Shown piece after piece: positions 34,643 to 43,723 of a stretch of DNA of 64,000 nucleotides. Position numbers and translations under genes: made by a program. The DNA is from Bacillota bacterium (GTDB lineage: Bacteria; Bacillota; Clostridia; Oscillospirales; Ruminococcaceae): NCBI GenBank assembly GCA_023443315.1, contig JAEZVA010000083.1, forward strand, positions 1 through 64,000, in the 5' to 3' direction. The notes under the pieces were generated by a model. It searched no databases. It was not told the DNA's origin and saw nothing but the letters and a program-made list of their open reading frames with translations. Numbering within the stretch: position 1 is the stretch's first letter; each line of letters starts with the position of its first letter.

Positions 34643-35236
34643 CTACGGTGTAAGAATCTCCGAGCCATCGGGACGGTAGAATAGAATCTCTTTGTACTGG
34701 GTAGCCGCCGTGCCCGCTATGGTATCGGTATCTCCTAGCATATTGGTCAAAAAGATGTCCTTTGTCAGCTCAAACAGCCGCTCGCCGGTACTTGTTTTGT
34801 TTACCGTAATCGTCACCCGCAGTATCTTCGTCGCAGCCTTTTGCTTAGAAAACGAGATATCCATCGTGTAGCCCGCGGTAATCCCCTGCGAAATCGCGTC
34901 GGTTCGCGGGGTGACGGGTGTGGTCTGGCGGTACAGCTGCAGCCTGCCTGCGTTAAAGGACAGCAGATGAGCGTTTGCCGGTACACCTGGCGACGAAGGG
35001 GTAGCCGTATAAGGGCGAAGCTCCAACACATTGGTGGAGTACACACTACCCTCAATGTAATCCATCGCAAGGTTTGCTATTGACTTTGCCTCGGCAATAT
35101 CGCGCGTCTTTGCAAACATTGTCATGGTCGGAAATACAAACATCGTTATCGCGATAAACAGGATAGAAAACACAGCGATGGAGACCAGCAGCTCCATCAG
35201 CGTTAGGCCTTTGTTGTTGTTTAAGCGTTGGGTCAT
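34643..35236 (-). CDS. Type IV prepilin-like protein (minor pilin)
   Basis: 197 residues. Class III signal NNNKG, cleaved before LTLMELLVSI, with Glu at mature +5, then a ~20-residue hydrophobic helix. The rest is a beta-rich pilin head with no disulphide cysteines. Larger than a typical major pilin and akin to PilW/PilJ minor pilins. RBS AGGGGG. Confidence 0.85.
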   Translation of the reverse strand: MTQRLNNNKGLTLMELLVSIAVFSILFIAITMFVFPTMTMFAKTRDIAEAKSIANLAMDYIEGSVYSTNVLELRPYTATPSSPGVPANAHLLSFNAGRLQLYRQTTPVTPRTDAISQGITAGYTMDISFSKQKAATKILRVTITVNKTSTGERLFELTKDIFLTNMLGDTDTIAGTAATQYKEILFYRPDGSEILTP

Positions 35237-35260
35237 GGTGCTGTGCCCCCTGTGCTGATA

Positions 35261-35635
35261 TTACGGCGCACTGCTGCTACCGCTGCTGTTCACATAGGTT
35301 TCTAGCTTCGCGCCCGTTTCGGGGTCTTCTGTCTGTATCACAACACCGTTTCCGGTTATGGTCGTGCCGTCTGAAAACGTGATGGTAATTTCCTTCGTCA
35401 AACCAACCACCCCTGCGGGCAGGGTTGCGGTGCCCTCGTCCATCACCTTCTCAAGCGTGGTCGCCATCGACGCAGTGCCGTGGTTGAGTACCACCGCCTT
35501 GCCCTCCAGCTTAATGGCGGGCAGAAAGATTGCGGCAAAGCCCACCGCCAGTATGGCAAGTATCGCCATGCTAATCAGCAGTTCCATCAGGCTAAGCCCG
35601 TTGTTGTTTTTTAGTATACGCTTTATCTTATCCAT
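35261..35635 (-). CDS. Type IV prepilin-like protein (short pilin)
   Basis: 124 residues. Signal NNNG, cleaved before LSLMELLISM, Glu +5 present; short globular part rich in Thr/Gly and a Ser-rich C-terminus. Could be the major pilin of this locus or a PilV-like minor pilin; only expression data could decide. RBS AAAGGAG. Confidence 0.85.
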   Translation of the reverse strand: MDKIKRILKNNNGLSLMELLISMAILAILAVGFAAIFLPAIKLEGKAVVLNHGTASMATTLEKVMDEGTATLPAGVVGLTKEITITFSDGTTITGNGVVIQTEDPETGAKLETYVNSSGSSSAP

Positions 35636-35679
35636 TGGGGGTTCTCCTTTAGGGGGTGTATGCAGGTGTTTGTTGCGTG

Positions 35680-37326
35680 TTACTCGCCGCGTGTGGTGTA
35701 TACCCCCACGAGCGAAACCCCGCCGCCTGCGCCGCCGCCCGCTCCGCCACCACCCACCGAGACATCCCCGATGCCGGGGATTTTGGGGTAGTTGGGGGTT
35801 TGGTAGTACAGGTTCGCGCCTGCTTGCAATTGGGATGAGCCTACTATCATGTTGCCCACAAACATCGAACCGCCGTTTGCCGTTAAATCACCGTACGGCA
35901 TAATGACATATGCCGCAAGTTTTGCACTGCCACCCAAAACAATTGCATTCTTTTCACTTGCGACTTTGCCGTAGGGTGCAATGATGCAAACCTGCGGCTT
36001 GATGTCCTTTGTAATGTCATCGCCTGTACCCACAATACCCAGCTTGGTATAAGACAACGAGTTAAAGTTAACCCCTTTTGCAAGGTGCAGAATTAGCTGG
36101 TTTGCCCCCGCTACCTTTACGCTACACGAGCTGAATACATTCTTTGAACTGTTAGTGATATACCAGTGCACATCGCCCGCTGAGGTATCGACAACAATCG
36201 TTCCATTAAAGTTGCTTACGGTGCCCAGTGTGCCCGATTGTGACACAGTTAAGCTTTGCTGCCAACTGCCGTTTATATTGACGGTGTTGCTTTTAAAACT
36301 GTTTACAAAGGCCTCGTACACCGGCAAATCGACTAGCTTATCCAGTTCTTCAATTGCATCCCCGTAGCTCATGTCCGGCAATTCGTAACCGTTTAAAGTC
36401 GGCGAATACCCCTCAAACACTGTAAGGGATGAAAATGAGTTATCGTTTTGATACCGCTTATACGTACCACCGAAATAGATGCGGTTTATCTGGGTTCTCA
36501 ATGTGCAGTTGCGAAAGTCCCCGTTTCCCCACACTATAACGTTCCCCGGTCTGCTAACGGAAAATCCGCTGCCGCCCATATTGCCGCCCACCAAAATCTG
36601 CGAGCCGGACAAAGCCGAAATACCGCCGCCATTGCCATATAGGTTTCCGGCACAGTAGATATTGCCATCCACCTCTACGCTAACGCTACCGAGTGTCAGG
36701 TTGTCGTTTGCGTAGATGTTGCCGCCTTTTCCATTGTATTTTTTTACCTTTGGTCCACCTGTAATAGAGACTGGTCCGTCCACATACAGATTCCCGTACA
36801 CGTTCACACCAGCAGGCAGGCTGATGGTATCGTTAATCATCAAATCGCCATAAATGTTTGCCCCGCCGCCCAGCGTAGAACCCACCCCGTTTAACTTGGT
36901 GGCTGTAACAAGGTTCTGTCCAAACGGAAAAGCACTGTCTTCCACCGCAAGAATAACGCTCATCTTGCGCGTTTTACCGTCCACCTCGGCGTTGGAAATC
37001 AACTCGTAATGCGTCTCGTCCAGCTTATTCACCGTTAAGGTGTATTCCCCCAGCTGCGGGTCGGTGGTCTTAACACTGGTCTTGCCGTCTAGGCTGTCCA
37101 ACAGCGCCTTCGGGTCTGCGTCGGCTTTTACGTAATCCACCGCCGCAAGCACGGCAGAGCGCGCGGTAAAGTACGCCTGCTGCGTCTGGTAGTCGGTCAC
37201 CGCGTTTCGGCTTGCGTTAGCAGAAAGGGTAAGCGCCGCCATGCCAAACACAAGCAGCAGGGCAAATACGATAATCACCATCAGCAGGGTGCTTCCCCTT
37301 CGGTTCTTTGCATGGTGCAGTAACAT
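35680..37326 (-). CDS. PilX-like pilus protein with beta-helix passenger and Gly-rich tail
   Basis: 548 residues. N-terminus RRGSTLLMVIIVFALLL is PilX-like (processing site, no Glu +5). Residues ~150-330 hold repeated units such as GANIYGDLMI, GVNVYGNLYVDGPV, GNIYANDNLTLG and GNIYCAGNLYGNG, reminiscent of bactofilin or beta-helix rungs; the end is GGGGAGGGAGGG then a short hydrophobic tip. Base at 37326 has GGGGG 8 bp upstream. Between pilO-like and pilin genes. Probably a surface-exposed tip or adhesin subunit (inference). Confidence 0.75.
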   Translation of the reverse strand: MLLHHAKNRRGSTLLMVIIVFALLLVFGMAALTLSANASRNAVTDYQTQQAYFTARSAVLAAVDYVKADADPKALLDSLDGKTSVKTTDPQLGEYTLTVNKLDETHYELISNAEVDGKTRKMSVILAVEDSAFPFGQNLVTATKLNGVGSTLGGGANIYGDLMINDTISLPAGVNVYGNLYVDGPVSITGGPKVKKYNGKGGNIYANDNLTLGSVSVEVDGNIYCAGNLYGNGGGISALSGSQILVGGNMGGSGFSVSRPGNVIVWGNGDFRNCTLRTQINRIYFGGTYKRYQNDNSFSSLTVFEGYSPTLNGYELPDMSYGDAIEELDKLVDLPVYEAFVNSFKSNTVNINGSWQQSLTVSQSGTLGTVSNFNGTIVVDTSAGDVHWYITNSSKNVFSSCSVKVAGANQLILHLAKGVNFNSLSYTKLGIVGTGDDITKDIKPQVCIIAPYGKVASEKNAIVLGGSAKLAAYVIMPYGDLTANGGSMFVGNMIVGSSQLQAGANLYYQTPNYPKIPGIGDVSVGGGGAGGGAGGGVSLVGVYTTRGE

Positions 37327-37392
37327 TTTGACGACCCCCTTTACGGCGCGGCGTGGGTGCGTGCATCGGCTGTGATGGCGCATCCTGTCTGT

Positions 37393-38130
37393 TTAGATAA
37401 TCTTCGTTTTTCCCTCGGGCAGGTCAAACGCAAGGTTTAACATGTCGTCGGTGTAGTATTTGGGAATAGAATAAACCTGCATGGTCACTGTCGCGGTCAG
37501 GATATCCCTTGCGCCGGAATCATCGTCGCGGATTTTAAACTCTATACCCGCTATCTGCAGCGTTCTGCCCGAGCGCATTAAAAGGTCGATAAAATACATC
37601 AGGTTGTCGTAGTAGCAGTCGGCGGTAACCGCAACGGTGTTTACGTACACAAGGTCAATCGCAGGCGGCTCGGTCGCTACCTCCTGCTCCGCGGCAGCGG
37701 GGATGCTCTGGCCGTTTATCTGGCTGACCAGATCATCAAGGGCAATGCGCAGCATGGGCACAACGTCGGTGTACTGCGAGATGTATACCGAGCCGCGTTC
37801 CTCTATCTGCACCTGACTGTTGCGTAGCCCTGCCTCTTCGGTAAAGCCAAACATCCACAGCCCCATCTTCTCGTTGTCAAAGGGCGGAAAAAAGCGCGCG
37901 GATTGCTCCTCGCCCGCCGCCCTTGCCTCGGCGACCTTTTCTTCCATATTTGCGTTAGAGAGCACAAGGGTCTGCATCTCAAGCTGCTTTGCCTCAAGCT
38001 CCGCGAGCAACGCGGCGTTTGCCGTATAGTTTTCTGCCGCAGGCAGAAACAAAAAGCGAACCGGCAGCACCCACACAAGCACCAGCACCAGTATAAATAT
38101 AAGGATTTGTTCCCGTTTTCCCATCTTCAT
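37393..38130 (-). CDS. PilO-like pilus alignment protein
   Basis: 245 residues: one transmembrane helix at residues ~9-30, a coiled-coil (LLAELEAKQLEMQTL ... MEEKVAEARAAGEE), then a ferredoxin-like periplasmic-type domain ending in VTMQVYSIPKYY. The M5-equivalent ATG at 38130 is preferred; the ATG four codons earlier touches AAAGGG. Forms the inner-membrane alignment complex with the PilN- and PilM-like proteins. Confidence 0.75.
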   Translation of the reverse strand: MKMGKREQILIFILVLVLVWVLPVRFLFLPAAENYTANAALLAELEAKQLEMQTLVLSNANMEEKVAEARAAGEEQSARFFPPFDNEKMGLWMFGFTEEAGLRNSQVQIEERGSVYISQYTDVVPMLRIALDDLVSQINGQSIPAAAEQEVATEPPAIDLVYVNTVAVTADCYYDNLMYFIDLLMRSGRTLQIAGIEFKIRDDDSGARDILTATVTMQVYSIPKYYTDDMLNLAFDLPEGKTKII

Positions 38131-38198
38131 GGTATCATTCATCCCTTTCGCCCGCCCTTTTTACTAAGGGACGCGGCAATGAAATGGAGACTGTGCTC

Positions 38199-38762
38199 TT
38201 ATTTATCTCCTGCCTTGTAAACGCCGCTAACTTCAAACTCCACCACGCCGTCGGTATTAACCGTATAGCCATTGTAGACTATGCCGTTCATTGCGCCGGT
38301 ATCCCGTAGGGCGTTCACAAAGATCATCGGGGTTTTTTCGCTCTTACTTTCGCATTTCATAACCACGCTGCCCCACTGCATTGAAAACTCAACCACCTTC
38401 ATATCGGTTGGCATGCAACGTGCAATCTGCAAAAATCCCGCGGAGTCGATCACCGGCAGGGTGTAATACCGCGCATACGCCTGCCCGGTCACGCTGCCAT
38501 ACTGCTCGTACAGGGCGACAATGGCGCGTTTGTACAGGGTATCCTCCGCAAGCTGTTTGTTCTGCTCGTCCGTCAGGTACGCCCTTTTTTGCTCGATGCC
38601 GTCAAGCAGCAGTCCGTTTGCGCTGTATATCAGCAGACCGCCGCCCGCCTGTAGACCGATGGAAAGCGCGATCAGCACGCCGAGCACGACCACCACAGGG
38701 GAAACCGATTCTTTTACCTTTATCTCCTTTAAGCCGGAGTAAAAGTTAATATCCTTTTGCAT
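38199..38762 (-). CDS. PilN-like pilus assembly protein
   Basis: 187 residues: short cytoplasmic tail (KDINFYSGLKEIK, compare INLLP of PilN), one transmembrane helix at ~22-46, helical stalk (GIEQKRAYLTDEQNKQLAE) and a small globular domain. RBS GGAGG 9 bp upstream. Confidence 0.75.
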   Translation of the reverse strand: MQKDINFYSGLKEIKVKESVSPVVVVLGVLIALSIGLQAGGGLLIYSANGLLLDGIEQKRAYLTDEQNKQLAEDTLYKRAIVALYEQYGSVTGQAYARYYTLPVIDSAGFLQIARCMPTDMKVVEFSMQWGSVVMKCESKSEKTPMIFVNALRDTGAMNGIVYNGYTVNTDGVVEFEVSGVYKAGDK

Positions 38763-38810
38763 ATCCGGGCACCTCCGTTATTTTGCAAGCCCGCGAAAGT
38801 CGTCGCGTTA

Positions 38811-39824
38811 TTACCGCTTTGCAATCGCTCCAATGGCGTTAAGGTACAAAGAAAGCTCTGTTTTCGCAGGACAGGTTACGCCCGAAATGGTTTGGATGCG
38901 CTCTACCGTCAGGTCGAGCACCGACGCAAGGTAGGCGTCCAGTCCCTTTATCACCGACATCCCGCCGCACAACAGCACCGTCTGCACTGGTGAGGCAAGC
39001 CGTCTGGAAAGCGCAAACTGCAGCATGCGCGAAAGCTCCTGAGACAGGTACTGCAGCAGCATCGACGACGCCTGCGCAAAGCGAGAATCCTGCTCCAGCG
39101 CTTCGGGGGAAAGGTCCGCGCCCTCGATTACCTGCTGGGGGGTGTCAAACCCGTCCAGTCGCTGCATGGCGCTAAAGAACTCCTCGCAGGGTGTCTTTAC
39201 ACAGCGGGTAAACAGTAGCGTCCCACCACTGTACAGGTAGATGTGCACGATGTGTGCGCCCATCTCGCATACGATATAACTGCTATCACGCAGAGAAAAC
39301 TCATTTACCGCTGGACCACGCATCAGCTTAGAAAGCGCGCTCGGGTGCATCTGAAGCGACCCTTCCTTTTTGCGCAACAGGCTCGTCAGCTCCAAATACT
39401 GTGACACCATCACCTTGGGCATGCCCGAGGCGTTTACCTTTTGCATATGCGGGGCATCGGGCACCTGCTCATGGTTTTGCAGATAATCCACCGCATAGCC
39501 GTCGCCGCCCGTCAGCTGCTGATACATCTCGTTTTGCACAATAGGGGCAAGCCGCCGTTCGTCTACGCGCGGCACGGTAAGCTCCCGATGCAAAATCTCG
39601 GTGCTGCCCACCGTAAAGCAGAGCGTTTTTGCTGTAAAGTGGTCGCGCTCAAGGCAGGAGCGGATGGCGTTTGCCACATCGCCTACCATCAGCAGGTTGC
39701 CGTCCTTTACCGCCCCTTCGGGCGTGGCAACCATGGCGGCTCGCTTGACCACAACGCCAAGCCCCGCGGGGGTTCCCTCTACTATTTTTATAAAGCTGCT
39801 TCCCACGTCGATTGAAAGTATCAC
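38811..39824 (-). CDS. pilM: PilM-like actin-fold pilus assembly protein
   Basis: 337 residues. N-terminal ILSIDVGSSFIKIVEG is the phosphate-1 loop of the actin/FtsA/PilM fold; a second loop VLLCGGMSVIKGLDAYL lies near the C-terminus. Binds the PilN tail on the cytoplasmic side. GTG start after AGGAGGAAGGG. Confidence 0.85.
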   Translation of the reverse strand: MILSIDVGSSFIKIVEGTPAGLGVVVKRAAMVATPEGAVKDGNLLMVGDVANAIRSCLERDHFTAKTLCFTVGSTEILHRELTVPRVDERRLAPIVQNEMYQQLTGGDGYAVDYLQNHEQVPDAPHMQKVNASGMPKVMVSQYLELTSLLRKKEGSLQMHPSALSKLMRGPAVNEFSLRDSSYIVCEMGAHIVHIYLYSGGTLLFTRCVKTPCEEFFSAMQRLDGFDTPQQVIEGADLSPEALEQDSRFAQASSMLLQYLSQELSRMLQFALSRRLASPVQTVLLCGGMSVIKGLDAYLASVLDLTVERIQTISGVTCPAKTELSLYLNAIGAIAKR

Positions 39825-39902
39825 AAATACCCTTCCTCCTCGAGTGCCTGTATCACATCAAATACCGTTTAAAACCATCGGCTTAAACCGATCGCATTTT
39901 AC

Positions 39903-41117
39903 TTAAAGACCCGCCACGGCCTGATATGCAGACATCATCGGCATGATAACCGATAGCACGATAAACCCAACCACAATACCCAGCACGACAATCATGACAG
40001 GCTCGATGGAGGCAACCATCGCGGAGATGGCGCTGTCCGCCTCATCGTCGTAAAACACTGCAGTCTTATGCAATATATCGTCCAAAGCGCCCGATTCTTC
40101 ACCCACCGATACCATTGAGGAAAACATCGGCGGAAACACCCCGACCTTTTCAATGACGGAGGACAAGGAAACACCCTTGCGCACCTCCTCGATGGCGGAT
40201 TCCATATGGTAATCAAGCACCGCGTTGCCCACCACGCGGGTGGAGATCTCAAGTGCCGTAATCAGCGACATACCGCTGGCAAACAGCGTGGCAAGTGAGC
40301 GCGAAAACCGCGCTGTGATAATCGTCTTTTGCAGCTTGCCAAAGAACGGCAGCTTCAACAACAAGCCGGAGATTACCCTCCTGCCCTGTTTGGATCGCCA
40401 CGACATAAAAATAAACACAAACAGCCCGATAGCCCCAAGCAGGATGAGCAGCCATTTTTCCTGCACAAAGGTGCTTACCGCAAGCAAAAACTTGGTGATT
40501 GCCGGCAGTTCTGTGCCCATCGATTCAAACATCGTAAAGAATTTGGGGATAACAAACCCGAGTAGCACCATCATAACAACTACGCCAGTCACCATTAAGG
40601 CAATTGGGTAGATCATGGCGTTTGTCACCTTGCTTTTTAGCTTATGCTCCTTTTCAAAGTGCTCGGACATACGCATCATAATCGTATCGAGCGAGCCGCT
40701 CATCTCGCCCGACTCCACCATGTTAATGAGCAGCGACGGAAACGCCCCCTGCTGGTTCATGGCAATCGACAATCCAAGCCCCTTTTGCACGCCCTCGTAC
40801 ACGCCAATCAGCGCCTGGCGTGTTGGCTTCTTGACCGCCTGCCGGTACAGGGTCTCTAGGCATTTAATTACGGTGAGGCCTGCGTTAAGCATAGTGGAAA
40901 ACTGGCGGCATACCAGCGCAAGCTCTCGCGTCTTTAGCTTTGAGCTGCCAAAGGTTCGCTGCGCGGTCAGCGCGTCGGCACGCGCCTCGCTGTAGGTTAT
41001 GCAATACTCGCCCCGCTGCTTAAGCTTTGCAAACAGCTCGGCGGGGTTGTCCGCATCCGCAAGCCCTTTTATTAACGCGCCGCCCGCCTGCTGCGCCTCG
41101 TACCGATAGGTTGGCAT
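39903..41117 (-). CDS. pilC: Type IV pilus inner-membrane platform protein PilC
   Basis: 404 residues, standard length. Two T2SSF domains (FSTMLNAGLTVIKCLETL ... SLDTIMMRM and FSRSLATLFASGMSLITALE ... ALDDILHKTA) and three transmembrane helices. First gene of the pilC-pilM-pilN-pilO-pilX-pilin-pilin-sigma operon. GGAGGG 8 bp upstream. Confidence 0.94.
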   Translation of the reverse strand: MPTYRYEAQQAGGALIKGLADADNPAELFAKLKQRGEYCITYSEARADALTAQRTFGSSKLKTRELALVCRQFSTMLNAGLTVIKCLETLYRQAVKKPTRQALIGVYEGVQKGLGLSIAMNQQGAFPSLLINMVESGEMSGSLDTIMMRMSEHFEKEHKLKSKVTNAMIYPIALMVTGVVVMMVLLGFVIPKFFTMFESMGTELPAITKFLLAVSTFVQEKWLLILLGAIGLFVFIFMSWRSKQGRRVISGLLLKLPFFGKLQKTIITARFSRSLATLFASGMSLITALEISTRVVGNAVLDYHMESAIEEVRKGVSLSSVIEKVGVFPPMFSSMVSVGEESGALDDILHKTAVFYDDEADSAISAMVASIEPVMIVVLGIVVGFIVLSVIMPMMSAYQAVAGL

Positions 41118-41186
41118 CGACTGGTCCCTCCCGCTGTGTCTATATCAAAAACTTCTTATTAGTATTTTGTGTGCAAGCCCTGTTCC

Positions 41187-41200
41187 CGAAAACGTTTTCG
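41187..41200. promoter_or_regulatory. 14-bp perfect palindrome in the pilC leader
   Basis: CGAAAACGTTTTCG, centred ~40 bp downstream of the predicted pilC transcript start. The central CG and A/T-rich flanks are the style of LacI/CcpA-family operators, but it does not fully match the cre consensus (lacks the outer TG/CA). Confidence 0.5.
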
Positions 41201-41238
41201 TTAGTTTTCATCAAAAGATATCAAATTTCGCTTTACTA

Positions 41239-41266
41239 ATTGTAGCATATTAACTTATAAATTCAA
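41239..41266 (-). promoter_or_regulatory. Promoter of the pilC operon
   Basis: Minus-strand TTGAAT, 16-bp spacer, TACAAT; leader ~115 nt carrying the palindrome at 41187. The rest of the 41267-41525 gap is AT-rich and shows no gene or riboswitch that I can recognise. Confidence 0.6.
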
Positions 41267-41525
41267 TATATTTTTCCCTTTAAATGTTTAGTTTGTTAAC
41301 ATTGCAATTAAATATCAATCATTTGCTTCCATTTTTTATCAATATACACTGTGGTTCTCACTTATTCTACCGAAAATTCAAACTTTGTTTCGTTGCCTTC
41401 GCAAAAGAAACCATACAACAATCCCGCCATAAATGCTTATATAACATACTACTTCAAGAATGTGTACTTTTGCAAGCAGATTGTATGAATAATGGATATT
41501 CTATTGTTTTTATATGAAATAGGTC

Positions 41526-41554
41526 TTGACACCGCACACCGAAATGGTTATACT
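41526..41554 (+). promoter_or_regulatory. Promoter of the siderophore-importer operon
   Basis: Perfect TTGACA, 17-bp spacer, TATACT; transcript start near 41561, ~60 bp before the first gene. Confidence 0.85.
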
Positions 41555-41560
41555 TGCGTA

Positions 41561-41576
41561 GTTAGCTATTGCTAAC
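41561..41576. promoter_or_regulatory. Candidate metalloregulator operator at the transcript start
   Basis: Inverted repeat GTTAGC-tatt-GCTAAC placed exactly at the predicted +1 to +16. The half-sites resemble the core of DtxR/IdeR boxes, with TA-rich flanks on both sides. Binding here would block transcription, as expected for iron-repressed uptake genes. Confidence 0.5.
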
Positions 41577-41621
41577 TTACCAACTGCCCGACGCCATGCG
41601 TCAAAACGAAAGGGAAAAAGT

Positions 41622-42677
41622 ATGAAGTTGAAATCGATTTGCTTGTTTGTTGCCGCGCTCACATTTGCGTTGGTGACGACCGCCTGTTCCGCCTCCCCTT
41701 CCACATCAGAAAATCCGTCATCCGTAAACGATACGCCCGTCTCCTCCTCGAACGCCCAGCCCTCTGCCGAATACCCCATCGTCATCAAGCATGCCTTTGG
41801 TGAAACGGTAATAGAGAGCAAGCCGGAGCGTGTTGCCGCCATCTCGTGGGGCAACCCCGATCTTCCTTTGGCATTGGGTGTGCTGCCTGTGGGTCTCTCT
41901 GAGGCAAACTACGGCGTTACCGACAGCCGACTGCTGCCCTGGACCACCGACCGACTGGCCGAGCTTTCAGCTACCGAGCCGGTGCTGTTCCGCGACTCCG
42001 ACGGTCTTGATTTTGAAGCGATAAGCGACGTTTCCCCCGACGTCATCCTCGCGGCGTATTCGGGTATTACGCAGGAGGAATACGACCTTCTCTCCGAGAT
42101 TGCCCCCGTTGTTGCGTACCCAACACTTCCGTGGCAGACCTACTGGCGCGAGCAGATAACCCTAAACGCAACGGGTCTTGGGCTGCAGGCAGAGGGTGAG
42201 CAGCTGGTTAGCGACCTTGAAACGATGATTGAAGATAAGGTGAGCCAGTACCCTGAGATAAAGGGAAAGACCGCCGCGTTTATCTATTTTATCCCCACCG
42301 ATTTTTCGCAGTTCTACGTTTACCTGCCCGTTGACCCCCGCGCAGCGTACCTGACCGATCTTGGCATGGTCTTCCCCCAAAGCCTGATGGACCACGCGGG
42401 AGAAAACCCAAGCTTTACCATTACCTTAAGTGCTGAGAACGTCGACCTGCTTAGTGAGCTTGATATGATACTCGCATACGGCGACGACAACCTTTTGCAG
42501 GCAATCAAGGCGGACGCACTGCTTGGCACCATCCCCGCCATAAAACGGGAATCGGTTGTGTTTATTGAGGACAACTCGCCCCTTGCGGCATCTGCAACGC
42601 CCAGTGCCCTTTCCATCCCCGCAACCATCGACGAGTACCTTGCATTAATTAGCGAAGCGGCGCAAAAGGTAAAATGA
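41622..42677 (+). CDS. Iron-siderophore ABC transporter substrate-binding lipoprotein
   Basis: 351 residues. Lipobox TTAC near residue 22, a Ser/Pro-rich linker, then a class III (FepB/FhuD-type) binding protein: IVIKHAFGETVIESKPERVAAI, DVILAAYSGIT, ending in an SxxxTIDEYL helix. Captures ferric-siderophore at the cell surface. Stop overlaps the next gene's ATG by 4 nt. Confidence 0.9.
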   Translation: MKLKSICLFVAALTFALVTTACSASPSTSENPSSVNDTPVSSSNAQPSAEYPIVIKHAFGETVIESKPERVAAISWGNPDLPLALGVLPVGLSEANYGVTDSRLLPWTTDRLAELSATEPVLFRDSDGLDFEAISDVSPDVILAAYSGITQEEYDLLSEIAPVVAYPTLPWQTYWREQITLNATGLGLQAEGEQLVSDLETMIEDKVSQYPEIKGKTAAFIYFIPTDFSQFYVYLPVDPRAAYLTDLGMVFPQSLMDHAGENPSFTITLSAENVDLLSELDMILAYGDDNLLQAIKADALLGTIPAIKRESVVFIEDNSPLAASATPSALSIPATIDEYLALISEAAQKVK

Positions 42678-43723
42678 GCAATTCTACAGTAAGCAATGGC
42701 ACTAGCCGTGCGATACAGCCTGGTGTGCGTACCTATAAAATCATCGTTCTTTCGGCGATCAGCATCGCCTGTGTGGTGCTATCCGTCGCACTGTCCTTAG
42801 CCTTTGGCGCGCGCACGGTGGGATTAAATGAGATCCTCGCAGGGCTGTTCGACAGCAATGCGACGACCCTCGGTGCGGTCGTCGTGCGCGAGCGCATCCC
42901 CAGAACGGTGCTGGGGCTTATCGCGGGTGCCGCGCTGGGCATCTCGGGTGCGCTGATGCAGGCGATAACCCGCAACCCTATTGCCGACCCGAGTATTCTG
43001 GGGGTAAATACAGGCGCGTCCTTGTTTGTAGTATGCGCAATTGCATTCTTAAACATCAGCTCCCCGATGCAGTACCTGCTGTTTGCCTTTGCGGGTGCCG
43101 CGGCAACCGCTGTGTTCGTGTATTCGGTCGGCTCCATGGGGCGCGGCGGTGCCACACCCATCAAGCTGGCACTCGCAGGCACCGCCACCAGTGCAGCGCT
43201 TTCATCCTTGGTAAGCGCCGTTATGCTGCCACGCACCACCGTGATGGATGATTTTCGATTCTGGCAGGTGGGCAGGGTGGGCGGAGCAACATGGCAAGCC
43301 CTCGCAGCAGTTGCGCCGCTTCTGGTCTTTGGGTCTGTGGCTGGTATACTGTGCGCCCCCGCGCTGAACGCTTTGGCACTGGGGGACGACGCCGCCACTG
43401 GTCTGGGGGTGCGAACCGGCCCGCTGCGGCTGACGGCGGCGTTTGCCGGCGTGCTGCTGTGCGGCGGGGTGACGGCCTTGGCGGGTCCCATCGGCTTTGT
43501 CGGGCTGATGGCGCCCCATGTGGTTCGGCTTATGCTGGGGGCAGACCAGCGCATCATAATACCGATGTCGGCGGTGGGCGGTGCGATCATTCTAACCGTC
43601 GCCGACGTAATCGGAAGGGTCATCGGCGGTTCGGGCGAGCTGGAGGCGGGGATCGTCACCGCCTTTCTCGGTGCGCCTGTTATGATACTCATTGCTATCA
43701 AATCGAAAGTGCGTTCATTATGA
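42674..43723 (+). CDS. FecCD-family permease 1
   Basis: 349 residues, about ten helices. Family strings RIPRTVLGLIAGAALGISGALMQAITRNPIADPSILG (within residues ~74-110) and GPIGFVGLMAPHVVRLMLG. Pairs with the next gene to form the membrane channel. Translationally coupled at both ends by ATGA overlaps. Confidence 0.92.
   Translation: MSNSTVSNGTSRAIQPGVRTYKIIVLSAISIACVVLSVALSLAFGARTVGLNEILAGLFDSNATTLGAVVVRERIPRTVLGLIAGAALGISGALMQAITRNPIADPSILGVNTGASLFVVCAIAFLNISSPMQYLLFAFAGAAATAVFVYSVGSMGRGGATPIKLALAGTATSAALSSLVSAVMLPRTTVMDDFRFWQVGRVGGATWQALAAVAPLLVFGSVAGILCAPALNALALGDDAATGLGVRTGPLRLTAAFAGVLLCGGVTALAGPIGFVGLMAPHVVRLMLGADQRIIIPMSAVGGAIILTVADVIGRVIGGSGELEAGIVTAFLGAPVMILIAIKSKVRSL

Noticed and set aside
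41118..41300. c-di-GMP riboswitch before the pilus operon
   Set aside because: Expected in many Clostridia pilus loci, so I looked; the conserved cores of class I and II are not present on the minus strand.
41284..41517. 77-codon plus-strand ORF in the AT-rich gap before the siderophore operon
   Set aside because: No ribosome-binding site, low-complexity AT-rich composition, no recognisable features.
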